Positions 10,224 to 21,150 of a stretch of DNA of 64,000 bases are shown here, piece by piece. Made by a program: the position numbers and the translations under genes. The stretch is from Amborella trichopoda (taxonomy: Eukaryota; Streptophyta; Magnoliopsida; Amborellales; Amborellaceae). Location: the NCBI RefSeq assembly GCF_000471905.2, contig NW_006499997.1, positions 1,967,776 through 2,031,775 of the forward strand, in the 5' to 3' direction. Positions within the stretch are counted from its first letter, which is position 1; every line of letters begins with the position of its first letter. Under the pieces are notes generated by a model. The model was not told the origin of the DNA. It searched no databases and worked only from the letters and a program-made list of their open reading frames with translations.

Positions 10224-10390
10224 AAGTGCTTGAAATTGTTGGGAGGGAACCGGATGGGGGCTGGCAGTGCCCCGCGGTTGGATGCAAAACGTCCTCATTG
10301 ACAATCTGTTACTCAACATGCTGAGTGGACCGACGCGGGTCACCGTGGAGGGAGGAGCCCTGGTGATCGCTCCCCCCCCGAGGGGATGCC
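9833..10390 (+). pseudogene. 26S rRNA gene, 5' ~560 bp only (unit 1)
   Basis: Starts GCGATCCTAGGTCAGG and continues through GAGTTTAAGCATATTAATAAG, GGTTGTTTGGGAATGCAGCCC and GAGGGAAAGATGAAAAGGAC. It ends at CGAGGGGATGCC (10379-10390). The next base begins an IGS subrepeat (CACACCTCGGTGCCCACC), so about 2.8 kb of 26S is missing. The aligned part of unit 2 (21405-21940) continues normally past this point. The cut is sharp and no duplicated ends are visible. Confidence 0.9.
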
Positions 10391-10690
10391 TCACACACCT
10401 CGGTGCCCACCAGGCATACTGCGTGTGTGTGCCTGGCACAGTAGGCCCTCGCAACGTCGTGTCCTTAGGCGCACACCTCGGTGCCCACCAGGCATACTGC
10501 GTGGGTGTGTTCGGGCAACCTGTAGGCCCCCACGATGCCATGTGCCTGGGTGCACACAGTGGAGCCCTCAACCCATACGTCGTGGGTGTGCCATGCTCGT
10601 TCTACCCTAAAGCCCTCATGGCACCGTGTGCCTGGATGCTCAACTCGATGCCCACCAACCATACTGCGTGGGCATCCCACAGGCCGTCGA
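10391..10690 (+). repeat. IGS subrepeat array 5 (~84-bp monomers)
   Basis: Three to four monomers begin directly at the truncated 26S. The first is nearly complete, so the break in 26S joined close to a monomer start. Monomers match those of array 1 (413-800), including the final GGCACCGTGTGCCTGGATGCTCAACTCG-type copy before the hub. Confidence 0.85.
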
Positions 10691-11150
10691 GGCCCCTTGC
10701 CTTCAACCGTACAGCACTTAAGCACGAAACATCCTAAATTACGATGGTATGCGTCGTGCTTTGGGAAAACATATGCCAGTTTGACCCCATTAGATGTCAA
10801 TCTGGAGTTTCAAGTGTTTTAAGTTATCGTGCATTGTTGAGGGGAATGAGGAGGCCCTCATGTTGCCTTCGTTAGACCCATCATGACCGCCCACCAGGCC
10901 TCGTGGCCTCGCACTACCCCACCCCATGTTCCATCGTCAGTCTATTCGTTGACCTGCTATGACCAATCTCTGTATCTCATGGCTGGCTCGAGAGCCACAA
11001 AACGAGCATAAAAAATCCGTGAGCACACACATGCGCACGCACACGTGTAATGCGTAATGCGCACACGACACACAACACTTAGGCACGACACACGCATGCA
11101 CGCACGCACCCTGAGGGTTCACCATGCTCGAGCTTTCCCACCCCCGTAAC
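10690..11150 (+). promoter_or_regulatory. IGS hub 4, long type, with CA/TG-rich tail
   Basis: Long hub with the AAAACATATGCCAG core at about 10765-10778, the GTGTCAATCTGGAGTTTC block and the GGCTGGCTCGAGAGCC end. A CA-rich tail (CACACACATGCGCACGCACACG) follows from about 11020. Layout is the same as hub 1 plus its tail (800-1275). Confidence 0.45.
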
Positions 11151-11790
11151 CCCACGCGGTGCTCTATACCTAAGTGCACACCACGGAGCCCTCAACCAAT
11201 ACTATGTGGGTGTGCCTTACTTGGGCTGACACCTCGATGCCCACTAGGCATACTGCGTGGGTGTTCCCATCTCGAGCAACCCATAGGCCTTCATCCCACC
11301 GAGCACCTAGGCACACACCTCGGTGCCCACCAGGCATACTGCGTGGATGTACCTGGCTCGGTAGGCCCTCGTGATGTCAAGTGCCTAAGTTCATACCTCG
11401 GTTCCCACCAGGCATACTGCGTGGGTGTGCCTTGCTCGAGCAACCCGTAGGCCTTCATCCCACCCTGCACCTATGCACACACCTCGGTGCCCATCAGGCA
11501 TATTGCGTGAGTGTGCTTAGCATGGTAGGCCCTGTGAAGCCGTGTGCCTAGGCGCACACCTGGGTTCCCACCAGGCATACTGCGTGGGTGTGCCTTGCTC
11601 AAGCAACCCGTAGGCCCCCGCGACACCGCATGCCTGAGTGCACACTGCGGAGCCATCAACCCATACAGCATGGGTGTGCCATGCTCGAGAAACCGAAGGC
11701 TCTCGCGGCACCATGTGCCTTGACGCTCAACTCGATACCCACCAACCACACTGCGTGGGTGTGCCATGCTCGGGCATCCCACCGGTCGTC
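11150..11790 (+). repeat. IGS subrepeat array 6 (~84-bp monomers)
   Basis: About seven to eight monomers. The cleanest copies of CACACCTCGGTGCCCACC and CAGGCATACTGCGTGG lie around 11317-11345. The variant class with GGAGCCCTCAACCCATAC occurs at both ends of the array. Confidence 0.8.
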
Positions 11791-12250
11791 GAGGCCCCCT
11801 ACCTTCAATCATGCTTGTGCTGATGCACCCAGGCACACAACGTCGTGCATTGAGGTGGTATGGGTCATGCTTGGGGAAAACATATGCCAGTTTTAGCCCA
11901 TTAGGTGTCACTCTGGAGTTTTAGATGTTTAAACTTATCGTACATTGTTGAGGGGGATAGGGCGGCCCCTCATGTTGCCTTCGTTGGACCCGTCATGACC
12001 GCCCACCTGGCCTCGTGGCCACGCATCGCCCCACCTCGTGTCCCATCGTCGATCCATTCATCAACCAGCTACGACCCAGCTCCGTATCTGGTGGCTAGCT
12101 CGGGAGCCACAAAACAACCATAAAAATACTGTGCGCAACGCGTAACGTGAACACAACATACAGTACTTAGGCACTTTTACACGACACACGCACATGCATG
12201 CACACCACTGTGGGTTCACCAAGCTTGAGCTTGCCCACGATCTGTAACCC
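11790..12250 (+). promoter_or_regulatory. IGS hub 5, long type, with CA/TG-rich tail
   Basis: Long hub with the AAAACATATGCCAG core at about 11877-11890 and the GGACCCGTCATGACCGCC block near 11987. The tail runs to about 12250 and includes ACACGCACATGCATGCACACC. Nearly the same as hub 4. Confidence 0.45.
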
Positions 12251-12770
12251 CATGCAGCGCCGTGTGCCTAGGCGCTGACCACGAAGCCCTCAACCCATAC
12301 TGCATGGGTTAGCCTTGCTAAGGCTGACCCATGGACTCTCGATGCGTTGTTCCTAGGCGCACACCTTGGTGCCCACCAGGCATACTGTGTGGGTGGGCCT
12401 TGCTCGGGCAACCCATAGGCCTTCATCCCACCTGCGCCAAGGCACACACCTTAGTGCCCACCAGGTATACTGTGTAAGTGGGCCTTGCTCGGGCAACCCG
12501 TAGGCCTTCATCCCACCATGGGCCTTGGCACACACCTCGGAGCCCACCAGGCATACTGCGTGGGTGTGCCTTGCTCGAGCGACCCGTAGGCCCATGTCGT
12601 ACCATGTGCCTGGGTGCACACTGCGGAGCCCTCAACCCATACGGCGTGGGTGTGCCATTCTCAATCTAATCGAAGGCCCAGCACCATGTGGCTGGACACT
12701 GAACTCGATGCCCACCAACCATACTGCGTGGGTGTGATATGCTCGGGCCTCCCACTGGCCGTCGAGGCCC
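12250..12770 (+). repeat. IGS subrepeat array 7 (~84-bp monomers)
   Basis: About six monomers, with GCCCACCAGGCATACTGTGTGG and GGCAACCC(A/G)TAGGCCTTCATCC variants. The arrangement echoes array 2. Confidence 0.8.
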
Positions 12771-13090
12771 CCTTCCTTCAACCGGGCATGTGGTGATGCA
12801 CCCAAGCACGCAACGTCATGCGTTGAGGTGGTATGGGTTATGCTTGGGGAAAACATATGCCAGTTTGACCCCATCAGGTGTCACTCTGGAGTTTCAGGTG
12901 CTTTAAGTTATCGTACATTATTGAGGGGGATGGGGCGGCCCCTCATGTTTCCTTCGTTGGACCCGTCATGACCGCCCACCCGGCGTCGTGGTCACACACC
13001 GCCCCACCCCATGTCCTGTCGTTGGTCCATTCGTTGACCTATTATGACCCATCTCCGTATCTTGTGGCTGGCTTGGGAGCCACAAAAAGA
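12770..13090 (+). promoter_or_regulatory. IGS hub 6, long type (no tail)
   Basis: Long hub with the AAAACATATGCCAG core at about 12850-12864. It ends at GGCTTGGGAGCC and goes directly into subrepeats beginning AGAGCCCCACCACTTGTACTGCGAGGGTG. The same hub-to-array join occurs at hub 2 (2070), so hubs 2 and 6 are positional equivalents in the two spacers. Confidence 0.45.
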
Positions 13091-14850
13091 GCCCCACCAC
13101 TTGTACTGCGAGGGTGTACCTGGCTCAGGCCACCCGTAGGCCCTCGCTGTGCCGTGTGCTTAGGCGCACACCACGAAACCCTCAACTCATACTGCGTGGG
13201 TGTGCCTTACCTCGGCTGACCCATGGACCCTCGATACGTTGTTCCTAGGCACAAACCTCGTTGACCACTAGGCATACTGCGACGATGTTCCCAGCTTGGG
13301 CAACCCGTACGCCTTCATCCCACCTTGTGCCTAGGTAGCCACCTCGACACCCACCAGACATACTGCGTGTGTGAATCTTACTAAGGACACCTGTAGGCCC
13401 TCGTAGTCCCGTGTGCCTTTGCGCACACCATGTAGCCCTCAACCCATACTGCGTAGGTGGGCCTTGCCATAGCTGACTTGTGGACCCTCGATGCGTTGTG
13501 CCTATGCGCACACCTTAGTGCTCACCACCCATACCGTGGGGGTGTTCCCAGCTTGTGCAACCTGCAGACACTTTACTGTGTTGTGTGTTGGCACACACCT
13601 TGATGCCTATCAAGCATTCTGCGTGGGTGTGCCTAGCTAGATGACCGGTAGGCCCTCGAGACGCCGTGTACCTAGGTGCAGACCTCGCTGCCCACCAGGC
13701 AAACTGTGTGGCTGTGCCCATTCTCAAGCAACCGGTAGGCCATCGCGGCGTCGTGTGCCGAGGCGCACACCACGAAGCCCTCAACTCATACTGTGTGGGT
13801 GTGCCTTGCTTGGGCTGATCCGTGGACCCTCGATGCGTTGTTCCTAGGCAAACAACTCGGTGCCCACCAAGCATGCTGCATGCGTGTTACCAGTTCAGGC
13901 AACCCATAGGCCTTCATGCCACCGTGTGCCTAGGCACACACGTCGGTGCTCACCAGGCATACTGCGTGGGTGTGCCCAGCCCGACAGCCTATAGGCCCTA
14001 ACGACGCCATTTGCCTAAGCACACACCTCGGTGCCCACTAGGCAAACTGCGTGGGTGTGCCTTGCTCAGGCAACCCGTAGGCCTCCATAGCGTCATGTGC
14101 TTAGGCATACCCCACGGAGCCCTCAACCCATATTGCGTGGGTGTGCCTTGTCTCTGCTGATTTGTTGACTCTCGATGCGTTGTGCCTAGGCGCATACCTT
14201 ATTGCTCATCACCCATACCACGTGGGTGTTCCCAACTCATGCAACCTATAGGCACTTGCTGCGTTGTGCCTACGCACAAACCTTGGTGCCCACCAGGCAT
14301 ACTGCATGAGTGTCCCAAGCTCGATGACCGGTAGGCCCTCATGACGCTTTGTACCTAAGTGCACACCTCGATGCCCACAAGGCAAACTACATGGGCGTGC
14401 CCTTCTTGGGCACCCCGTAGGCCATCACGGTGCTATGTGCCTAGGTGCACACCACTGAGCACTCAACCCATACTACGTGGGTGTGTGTTGCCTCGGCTGA
14501 CTTGTGGACCCTCGATGCGTTGCGCCTAGGCGCACACCTTAGTTCTCACAACCCATACCGCGTGGGTGTTCCAAGCTTGTGGAACCTGTAGGCACTTATT
14601 GCGTTGTGCCTAGGCACACACCTTGGTGCCCACAAGGCATACTGTGTGGGTGTGCCTAGCTCGGTGATCGAACGGCCCTCACGATGTCATGTACCTAGGT
14701 GCACACCTTGGTGCCCATCAGGCATACTGTGTGGGTCAGCCTTCCTCGAGCAACCCATAGGTCATTGAGGCACCATGTGCCCAGGTGCATACCACGAAGC
14801 CCTCAACCCATGTTGCGCGTGTGCGCCTTGCTCGTTCATTCCACCGGCCC
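13090..14850 (+). repeat. IGS subrepeat array 8 (~84-bp monomers)
   Basis: About 20 monomers in the same order of variants as array 3 (2070-4470), including the CCATACTGCGTAGGTG and AACCTGTAGGCACTT types. This array is ungapped and gives the best view of what the 854-bp gap in array 3 may hold. Confidence 0.8.
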
Positions 14851-15080
14851 TCGAGGCCCTCTGCCTTCAACCGTGCGTGTGGTGGTGATGCACCAAAGGA
14901 TGCAATGTTGCGCATTGAGGTGGTATGGGTCGTGACGGGTCAAATATATGCTAGTTTGACTCCAGTAGGTGTCACTCAGGAATTCCAGGTGTTTTAAGGC
15001 ATCACACATAGTTGGAAAGGATGGGCACCTGAGTGGGACGAGGCTGAGGTACGTGATTTGTGCAACACGCGCTGGCAATG
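14850..15080 (+). promoter_or_regulatory. IGS hub 7, short type (candidate spacer promoter)
   Basis: Short hub with CAAATATATGCTAGTTTGAC at 14941-14960, then GTGTCACTCAGGAATTCCAG, CACACATAGTTGG and GAGGCTGAGGTACGTGATTTG. Close match to hub 3. Confidence 0.45.
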
Positions 15081-16330
15081 CGTGGGTGTGCCCTGCTTTG
15101 GCTGACCCGTAGACCCTCGATGCATTGTGCCTAGTCTCACACCTCGTCCTCACCACCCATGCCGCATGGTTGTGCTCAGCGCTTCGAACCCGTAGGCACT
15201 CACAGCATCGTGCCTAGGTGCACAACTCGTTACCCACCAGGCGCATACTGCATGGGTGTGGATTTTCTGGGATGACCCGTTGACACATGATGCGCTGTGC
15301 CTAGGCTCACACCTCAGTTCACACCACTCAAACCGTGTGGGTGTTCCCAACACATGCAACCTGTAGGCACTTGTGGCACTATTCCTAGGCACACTCATTG
15401 CTGCCCACTTGGCATACTTTGTGGATGTGCTTAGCTTGGCTACCGGTTGACCCTCATGACGCCGTGTTCCTAGGTGCACACCTCGGTGCTAACAGGCATA
15501 CTGCGTGGGTGTGCCTTGCCCCGTGGACCCTCGATGCGTTGTGCTAAGGCGCACACCTCAATGCTGCCGTGTGGGTGTTCCCAACTTATGCAACCTGTAG
15601 GCACTTGCGACGCTGTGCCTAGACACACACGTTAGTGCCCACCTGGCATACTTTGTGGATGTGCCTAGCTCGTCTACTGTGATGCCATGTGCCTAGGCGC
15701 GTCGGTGCCCAATAGTCATACTGTGTGGGTGTGCCATGCCCCGTGGATGCTCGATGTGTTGTGCCTAGGCGCACACCTCAGCGCTCACCACCCATACCAT
15801 GCCGGTGTTCTGAGCTCATGCAACCTGTAAACGCTTGTAGCGCTGTCCCTAGGGACACACGTTGGTGCCCACCTGACATACTTTGGGGATGTGCCTAGCT
15901 TGGCTATCGGTAGCTGCGGACGATGTCGTGTACCTTGGCGCACACCTCGGTGCCCCACCAGGCAGACTGTGTGGGTGTTCCTTGCCCCGTGGAGCATCGT
16001 TGCGCTCTGCCTAGGTGGACACCTCATTGCTCACCACCCATACCGCATGGGTGTTCTCAGCCCGTGCAACTTGTAGGCGTTGTGCCTAGGCACACACCAT
16101 GGTGCCCACCAAGCATACTGCGTGGGTGTGCCTAGCTCGGCAGCCGGTAGGCCCTCATGATGTCATTTTCCTAGGCGCACACCTCGGTGCCCACCAGGCA
16201 TACTGCGTGGGTGTGCCTTGCTTGGGCATCCCATAGGACATCCTGGCCTCGTGTGCCTAGGCGCACACCATGGAGCCCTTAACCCTTACTGCCGTTCGTG
16301 TGCCTTGCTTGGGCATTCCAACCCCCCCCC
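15080..16330 (+). repeat. IGS subrepeat array 9 (~84-bp monomers)
   Basis: About 14 monomers, rich in the CACCACCCATACCG and CACCTGGCATACTTTGTGGATGTGCC variants, matching array 4 of the first spacer. Confidence 0.75.
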
Positions 16331-16550
16331 CCACCTTCAACCATGATTGTGGTGATGCACCCAAGCACGCAACGTTGTGCATTGAGGTGGTATGGGTCGT
16401 GAGGGGGGAAAATATATGCTAGTTTGACCCCAATCGGTATCACTCAGGAATTTCAAGTGTTTTGCGGCATCACACATAGTTGGGAGGGATGAGTACCTGA
16501 GTGGGACGATGTCGTGGTTCTTGATTTGTGCAAGGCGCTTCCCATGCGTG
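16330..16550 (+). promoter_or_regulatory. IGS hub 8, short type (candidate spacer promoter)
   Basis: Short hub preceded by a poly-C tract at 16323-16332. The AAAATATATGCTAGTTTGAC core is at about 16409-16428, with CACACATAGTTGGGAGGGATG downstream. It is the hub nearest to the second 18S apart from the gene-promoter-like sequence. Confidence 0.45.
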
Positions 16551-17160
16551 GGTGTGCCTTTCTCTGGGTGACCCACCTCACGATGTTGTATGCCTAAGCG
16601 CACACCATGGAGCCTTCGAACCATACTGCGTGGGTTTGCTTTGCTCGGGTTACCCGTAGGCCCTCATGACGTCGGGTGCCTAGGAGCACACCATGGAGCC
16701 CTCAACCCATACAGCGTGGGTGTGCCTCGCTCTGGCTACCCAACGGCCCTCGCAATACCGTGTGCCTAGATGCACATCTCGGTGCCCACCACCCCCACTT
16801 CATGGGTGCTTCCAGCTCATGCAGCTTGTTAACACTCACGATGTTGTGCCTAGTTACACACCACATTGCCCACCAGACATACTGTGTGGGTTTGCCTTTA
16901 ACGCCTACCCGAAGGCTCTCGTGATGTCGTGTGCCAAGGTACCCTCCATGGAGCCCTCAATCCATACTGCATTGACGTGCCTTTCTTGGGCATCTCACTG
17001 GCCCTCGAGCCCAGCTGCCTTCAACCGTGCATGTGGTGATGCACCGTGCCTTGACGCACACCTCGTTGCCTCCTACTGAAGAGGTGTGCGTATTGCCTCT
17101 GGCCCTCGCGACATCGTGCACAGACGCATACCTCGATGCCCACCACCCACGTCACACAGT
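16550..17160 (+). repeat. IGS subrepeat array 10 (degenerate, last before ETS)
   Basis: About six to seven monomers, the most degenerate of the arrays, ending near CACCACCCACGTCACACAG. Near 17005-17045 there is a remnant of hub sequence (CTGCCTTCAACCGTGCATGTGGTGATGCACC) that breaks off after about 40 bp. Confidence 0.7.
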
Positions 17161-17560
17161 GCACTATGGTGTGCTTTAGGCCACCCCATTCCACCTCACC
17201 AGCTATTTCGATGCACTAGGATGCATCCAGACTGTCTTATGGGCTAGCACGGGTAGTGCTGGAGCTTGAGGTCCAATGCTCCACCGTGTGTTTGCCCCCA
17301 GACAGATGATTTGGGCACACGTCCTTGTGCATTGGGCATGGTGGTGTGGTGGGATGGGCTGCCCTTTAAGAAAAACAATATATGCTAATTTCAATGGAAT
17401 AGTAGCCACTCTTGAATTTTTGATGTTTTAAGCTATCAAACATAGTTGGGGAGAGTCGCAACTAGGTAAACGCATGTGTCTCCCGCCCCCCCTTGGACGC
17501 ATGCGAACACTTACAGGGAATGAAGGTCGACCTCCATGTGGATCCGATCCACAAGGCAGC
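17160..17560 (+). promoter_or_regulatory. Putative Pol I gene promoter region of unit 2
   Basis: Single-copy sequence between the last subrepeats and the ETS repeats. At 17371-17386 AAAAACAATATATGCT is followed by GTAGCCACTCTTGAATTTTTGATG and AGCTATCAAACATAGTTGGGGAGAG. This is a diverged form of the hub sequence and is most like the short hubs. It is in the right place for the gene promoter, about 2 kb before 18S. The exact start site cannot be read, and the plant TATATA(R)GGG consensus is not matched. Unit 1 lacks this segment. Confidence 0.4.
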
Positions 17561-18755
17561 AGGATGATGGTATGCTTCCGAGTGTGACTAGGGAAGCTAT
17601 CTCTATTGTTGTCCCTCAGCATCTAAGATGCGATATACCGCCCAAAGTAGCCAGATGAAGTCTTACTTCCCTCCTTGACACGATCCGCTCTAGATGACGG
17701 TGGGGTGGCAGACCTGAGTTGCGCCCTTGCGTCTGTGGCGCAATATGCCACCATGTGCATTGTCCAGATGGAAGAGTTTGGGTAGTGGATGACAATTTCC
17801 CTTTGCATCGATCCTAATGCTATGCGCTGAGCGAGGAGATGGGGACGTCCCAACACTACGTCGTTGTGTCTCTAAGACGTGATATGCCACCAACCATTGC
17901 AGCTAGATGAAGTCCTGCTTCTTTTCCTGACATGACCCCCCTCGGGATGATGGTGGGGTGGTAGGCCTGAGGCTGCATCGTTGTGTCCCTGACGCAATAT
18001 GGCATGTCCCGATCTAAGAGATTTGGCAGTGGATGACGGTCTCGCCACCGGACATGATTCGCGCCTAGGTGATGATGGTTGGGATGTCCACACGTTGCGC
18101 CGTTGTGTCACAAACGCGATATGGCGCAACTATGGCAACAAGATGAAGTCTTGCTTCCCTCCTTGACAGGACCCTCTCTAGATGATGGATGATGGTGGGG
18201 TTGCAGGCCTGATGCTGCGTTATTTCGTCCCTGATGCAATATGGCATGCTTTTGGTAGTGGATGACTATTTTTCTCACCACCGGACATGATTTGTGTTTG
18301 GGTGATGGTTGTGGATGTCCTGATGCTATGCCCTCACGTCGTAGAAGTGATGTGGCCCAACTATGCCAGTCAGATGAAGTCTTGCTTCCCTCCTTGACAT
18401 GACCCTCTCTGTATGATGTTTGGGTGGCAGGCTTGAGGCTGCGCCATTCCATTTGACGTGCAATATGGCACCGTGTGCGTGGTCACGGAATGTGGTACCA
18501 TTTTCATTGTCCCGATCGAATATTTCTGGCAGTGGAAGGTGGTTCCCCTCGTCACTGATCCTAGGCATAGTTCTGGGCGATGAGGTGGGGATGTCCCGAC
18601 ACTGCACTTTTACATCTCCCAGACGTGATATGGCCACAACCATTGTAGCCAGATCAAGTCCTGCTTCCCTCCCTGGCATGACCCCACTCTAAATGATGGT
18701 GGGGTGGCAGGCCTGTTGATGGGCCGTTAAGTCCCTTACGCAATATGGCATGTCC
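17560..18755 (+). repeat. ETS subrepeats of unit 2 (five copies)
   Basis: The CTTCCCTCC landmark, or its variant, lies near 17665, 17909, 18149, 18382 and 18664, giving spacings of about 244, 240, 233 and 282 bp. Each copy holds a GATGATGGTGGGGTGGCAGGCCTGA block and a GCGCAATATGGCA block. Unit 1 has three copies. The last spacing of 282 bp is the same in both units, so copies were gained or lost on the distal side. Confidence 0.75.
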
Positions 18756-19357
18756 TGCTTGATGAGCTTTCGGGCTTTTTTAGTTCCTTCCCTTTCGTAT
18801 CTTTTGGGTTTTATAATGTCGTTCAAGTCGTGGTTTCTTGCACATACCGACTTCTTTCAGTGTTGTCCTTCATTTGAGTGTTGCCCAGCTCTGGTGGGTC
18901 ATTTTACGGATCTTGCTGCTTAATTTTCTAGCCTCTGCCCATGAGATGAATATCGCCCAGTGCAAGCCATTGCGCCTGTGGGAGCAACAACGTTTAGTCT
19001 TTATTCTGGGATGTTCTTCTTGTCTCCCCTACTATGGTGGCAGTTGTTGTGCGTGTGCATTCGATACCCATTTGAGATGGCAGTGTATTTTGTTCAGCTA
19101 GTATTTGGATTGTTACTGTGGGCCATTGGCCCCTCGGTCGCTCTCCTCGTGGGCTAGTTCTCTTGCGGAACAGTTCGACTTTTTGATTCCCTTATTTGGT
19201 GCCATTTGGGCTCTCCCTATGTCTCTTGGTACCAGAGGATGCTTACTTGTGTGGCCTTGAGTGGCTCACCGCATGGATGTCCACCACTCGTCTCATTTGG
19301 TAGTGAAATGCAGGGCTCCATTCAGGCCCTACTTTGGGTCCCAAGTGGTTCCCCCTT
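18756..19357 (+). other. 5' external transcribed spacer, unique part (unit 2)
   Basis: Matches 6766-7370 of unit 1 closely, for example TTTTACGGATCTTGCTGCTTAATTTTC and GTGGTTCCCCC near the end. It breaks off at CCCCCTTG (19351-19358), where 18S sequence begins about 180 bp inside the gene. Confidence 0.75.
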
Positions 19358-20391
19358 GAAATCCTGACCTCTGTAAGGGATGCATTTATTAGAAAAAAGG
19401 CCAGTGCGGCTTTGCCCGATGCTTTGGTGAATCATGATAACTCGACGGATCACATAGCCATTGTGCTGGCGACGCATCATTCAATTTTTTGCCCTATCAA
19501 CTTTCGATGGTAGGATAGGGGCCTACTATGGTGGTGACGGGTGACGAAGAATTAGGGTTGTATTCCGGAGAGGGAGCCTGATAAACGGCTACCACATCCA
19601 AGGAAGGCAGTAGGCGTGCAAATTACCCAATTTTGACATGGGGAGGTAGTGGCAATAACTTACAATACCGGGCTCCAAGAGTCTGGTAATTAGAATGAGT
19701 ACAATCTAAACCCATTAACGAAGATCCATTGGAGGGCAAGTCTGGTGCCAGCAGCCGTGGTAATTCTAACTCTAATAGCGTATATTTAAGTTGTTGCAGT
19801 TAAAAAGCTCGTAGTTGGATCTTGGGCTGAGTCGACTTGTCCGCCTTCATGGTGTGCACTGGCCATCCCGTCCCTTCACCCGGCGACGTGTTCCTCGCCT
19901 TACCTGGCCAGGTCGTGCCTTCGGCATCGTTGCTTTGAAGAAATTAGAGTGCTCAAAGCAAGCCTACGCTTTGAATACATTAGCATGGGATAACATCACA
20001 AGATTTTGATCCTATTGTGTTGGCCTTCGGGATCGGAGTTATGATTAAGAGGGACAGTCGGGGGCTTCGTATTTCATAGTCAGAGGTGAAATTATTGGAT
20101 TTATGAAAGACGAACCACTACGAAAGCATTTTTCGAGGATGTTTTCATTAATCACGAATGAAAGTTGGGGGCTCGAAGACGATAAGATACCGTCCTAGTC
20201 TAAACCATAAACGATGCCGATCAAGGATCGACAGATGTTGCTCTTAGGACTCCGTCTGTACCTTATGAGAAATCAAAGTCTTTGGGTTTCGGGGGGGAGT
20301 ATTGTCGCAAGGCTGAAACTTAAAGGAATTGATGGAAGGGCACCACTAGGAGTGGAGCCTGTGGCTTAATTTGACTCAACATGGGGAAACA

Positions 20392-20422
<31 letters not shown>

Positions 20423-20507
20423 GCTGAGAGCTCTTTCTTGATTCTATGGGTGGTGGTGCATGCCCGTTCTTAGTTGGTGGGGCACTTTGTCTAGTTAATT
20501 CCGTTAA
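19358..20507 (+). pseudogene. 18S rRNA gene, 5'-truncated forward part (unit 2)
   Basis: Starts at AAATCCTGACCTCTG, equivalent to 7567 in unit 1, so the first ~175 bp of 18S are absent. It runs collinear with unit 1 to CCGTTAA at 20501-20507. There the sense strand stops and the rest of the gene continues in the opposite orientation. Landmarks are GGTAATTCTAACTCTAA and GAAACTTAAAGGAATTGATGG. Substitutions are frequent but on average this copy keeps some canonical bases that unit 1 has lost, for example GTGCCAGCAGCCG near 19745. Confidence 0.9.
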
Positions 20508-20511
20508 TTCC

Positions 20512-20866
20512 ACTGTGATCCATTTCCTTGACGCTTGACGCACCGGGGTTTTGTGTTTTGTTTTTGTGGGAAGAGCCTCTACCGAACCTCAAAGGTAGGG
20601 CCCACGCAAGGCTCTCCACCACAGCATTCTCTCCACATGTTTGCCAGTCTGTTTGTTGGGGCAGCCTTCAAAGATCCTTCCACAGGTTCACATATGGAAT
20701 TCTTGTTACGACTTCTCCTTTCTGTAAATGATAAGGTTCAGTGGACTTCTCGAGACGTCGCCAACGGTGGACCGCCACCATCGCCATGATCGAAACACTT
20801 CACTGGACCATTCAATCGGTAGGAGCGATGGGCAGTGTGTATAAAGGGCAGGGACGTAGTCAACGT

Positions 20867-20910
<44 letters not shown>

Positions 20911-21150
20911 ATAATTACAATGATCTATCCCCATCACAATGAAATTTCGACAGATTACTCGAGCCTATCGGCCAAGGCTATATACTCGTTGAATACATCA
21001 GCGTCGCGTGAATCTGGCCCAGAACATCTAAGGGCATCACAGACCTGTTATTGCCTCAAACTTCTATGGCCTAAATGGTCATAGTCCCTCTAAGAAGCTA
21101 GCCGTGGAGGATACATACATGAAGCTAGTTAATAGGTTGAGGTCTCATTC
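20512..21150 (-). pseudogene. Inverted block: 18S 3' part plus ITS1 (unit 2)
   Basis: On the minus strand this reads GAATGAGACCTCAACC (end of block, 21150) through the 18S 3' end near 20671. It continues into ITS1 up to GGATCACAGTG at 20512. It is the exact continuation of the forward 18S that stops at 20507: normal 18S reads CCGTTAACGAACGAGACC. About 480 bp are 18S and 160 bp ITS1, including the CGTCAAGGAA motif in reverse. An inversion with almost base-pair-precise left content is evident, and the rest of ITS1 and nearly all 5.8S are missing on the far side. Confidence 0.9.

Noticed and set aside
8165-10737. Open frames of 60-156 residues over 18S, ITS, 5.8S and 26S
   Set aside because: They overlap clear rRNA sequence and run across its functional borders; they are incidental.
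16320-16335. Poly-C tract as a possible regulatory or structural element
   Set aside because: A single C run of about a dozen bases with no partner elsewhere in the hubs; likely a local slippage product.
413-17160. Many open frames with repeated peptides such as AHQAYCVGVP in the subrepeat arrays
   Set aside because: The monomer period (~84 bp) is a multiple of three, so any frame that is open in one monomer stays open in the next, on several frames and both strands. No frame is consistently kept and the sequence is ribosomal spacer.
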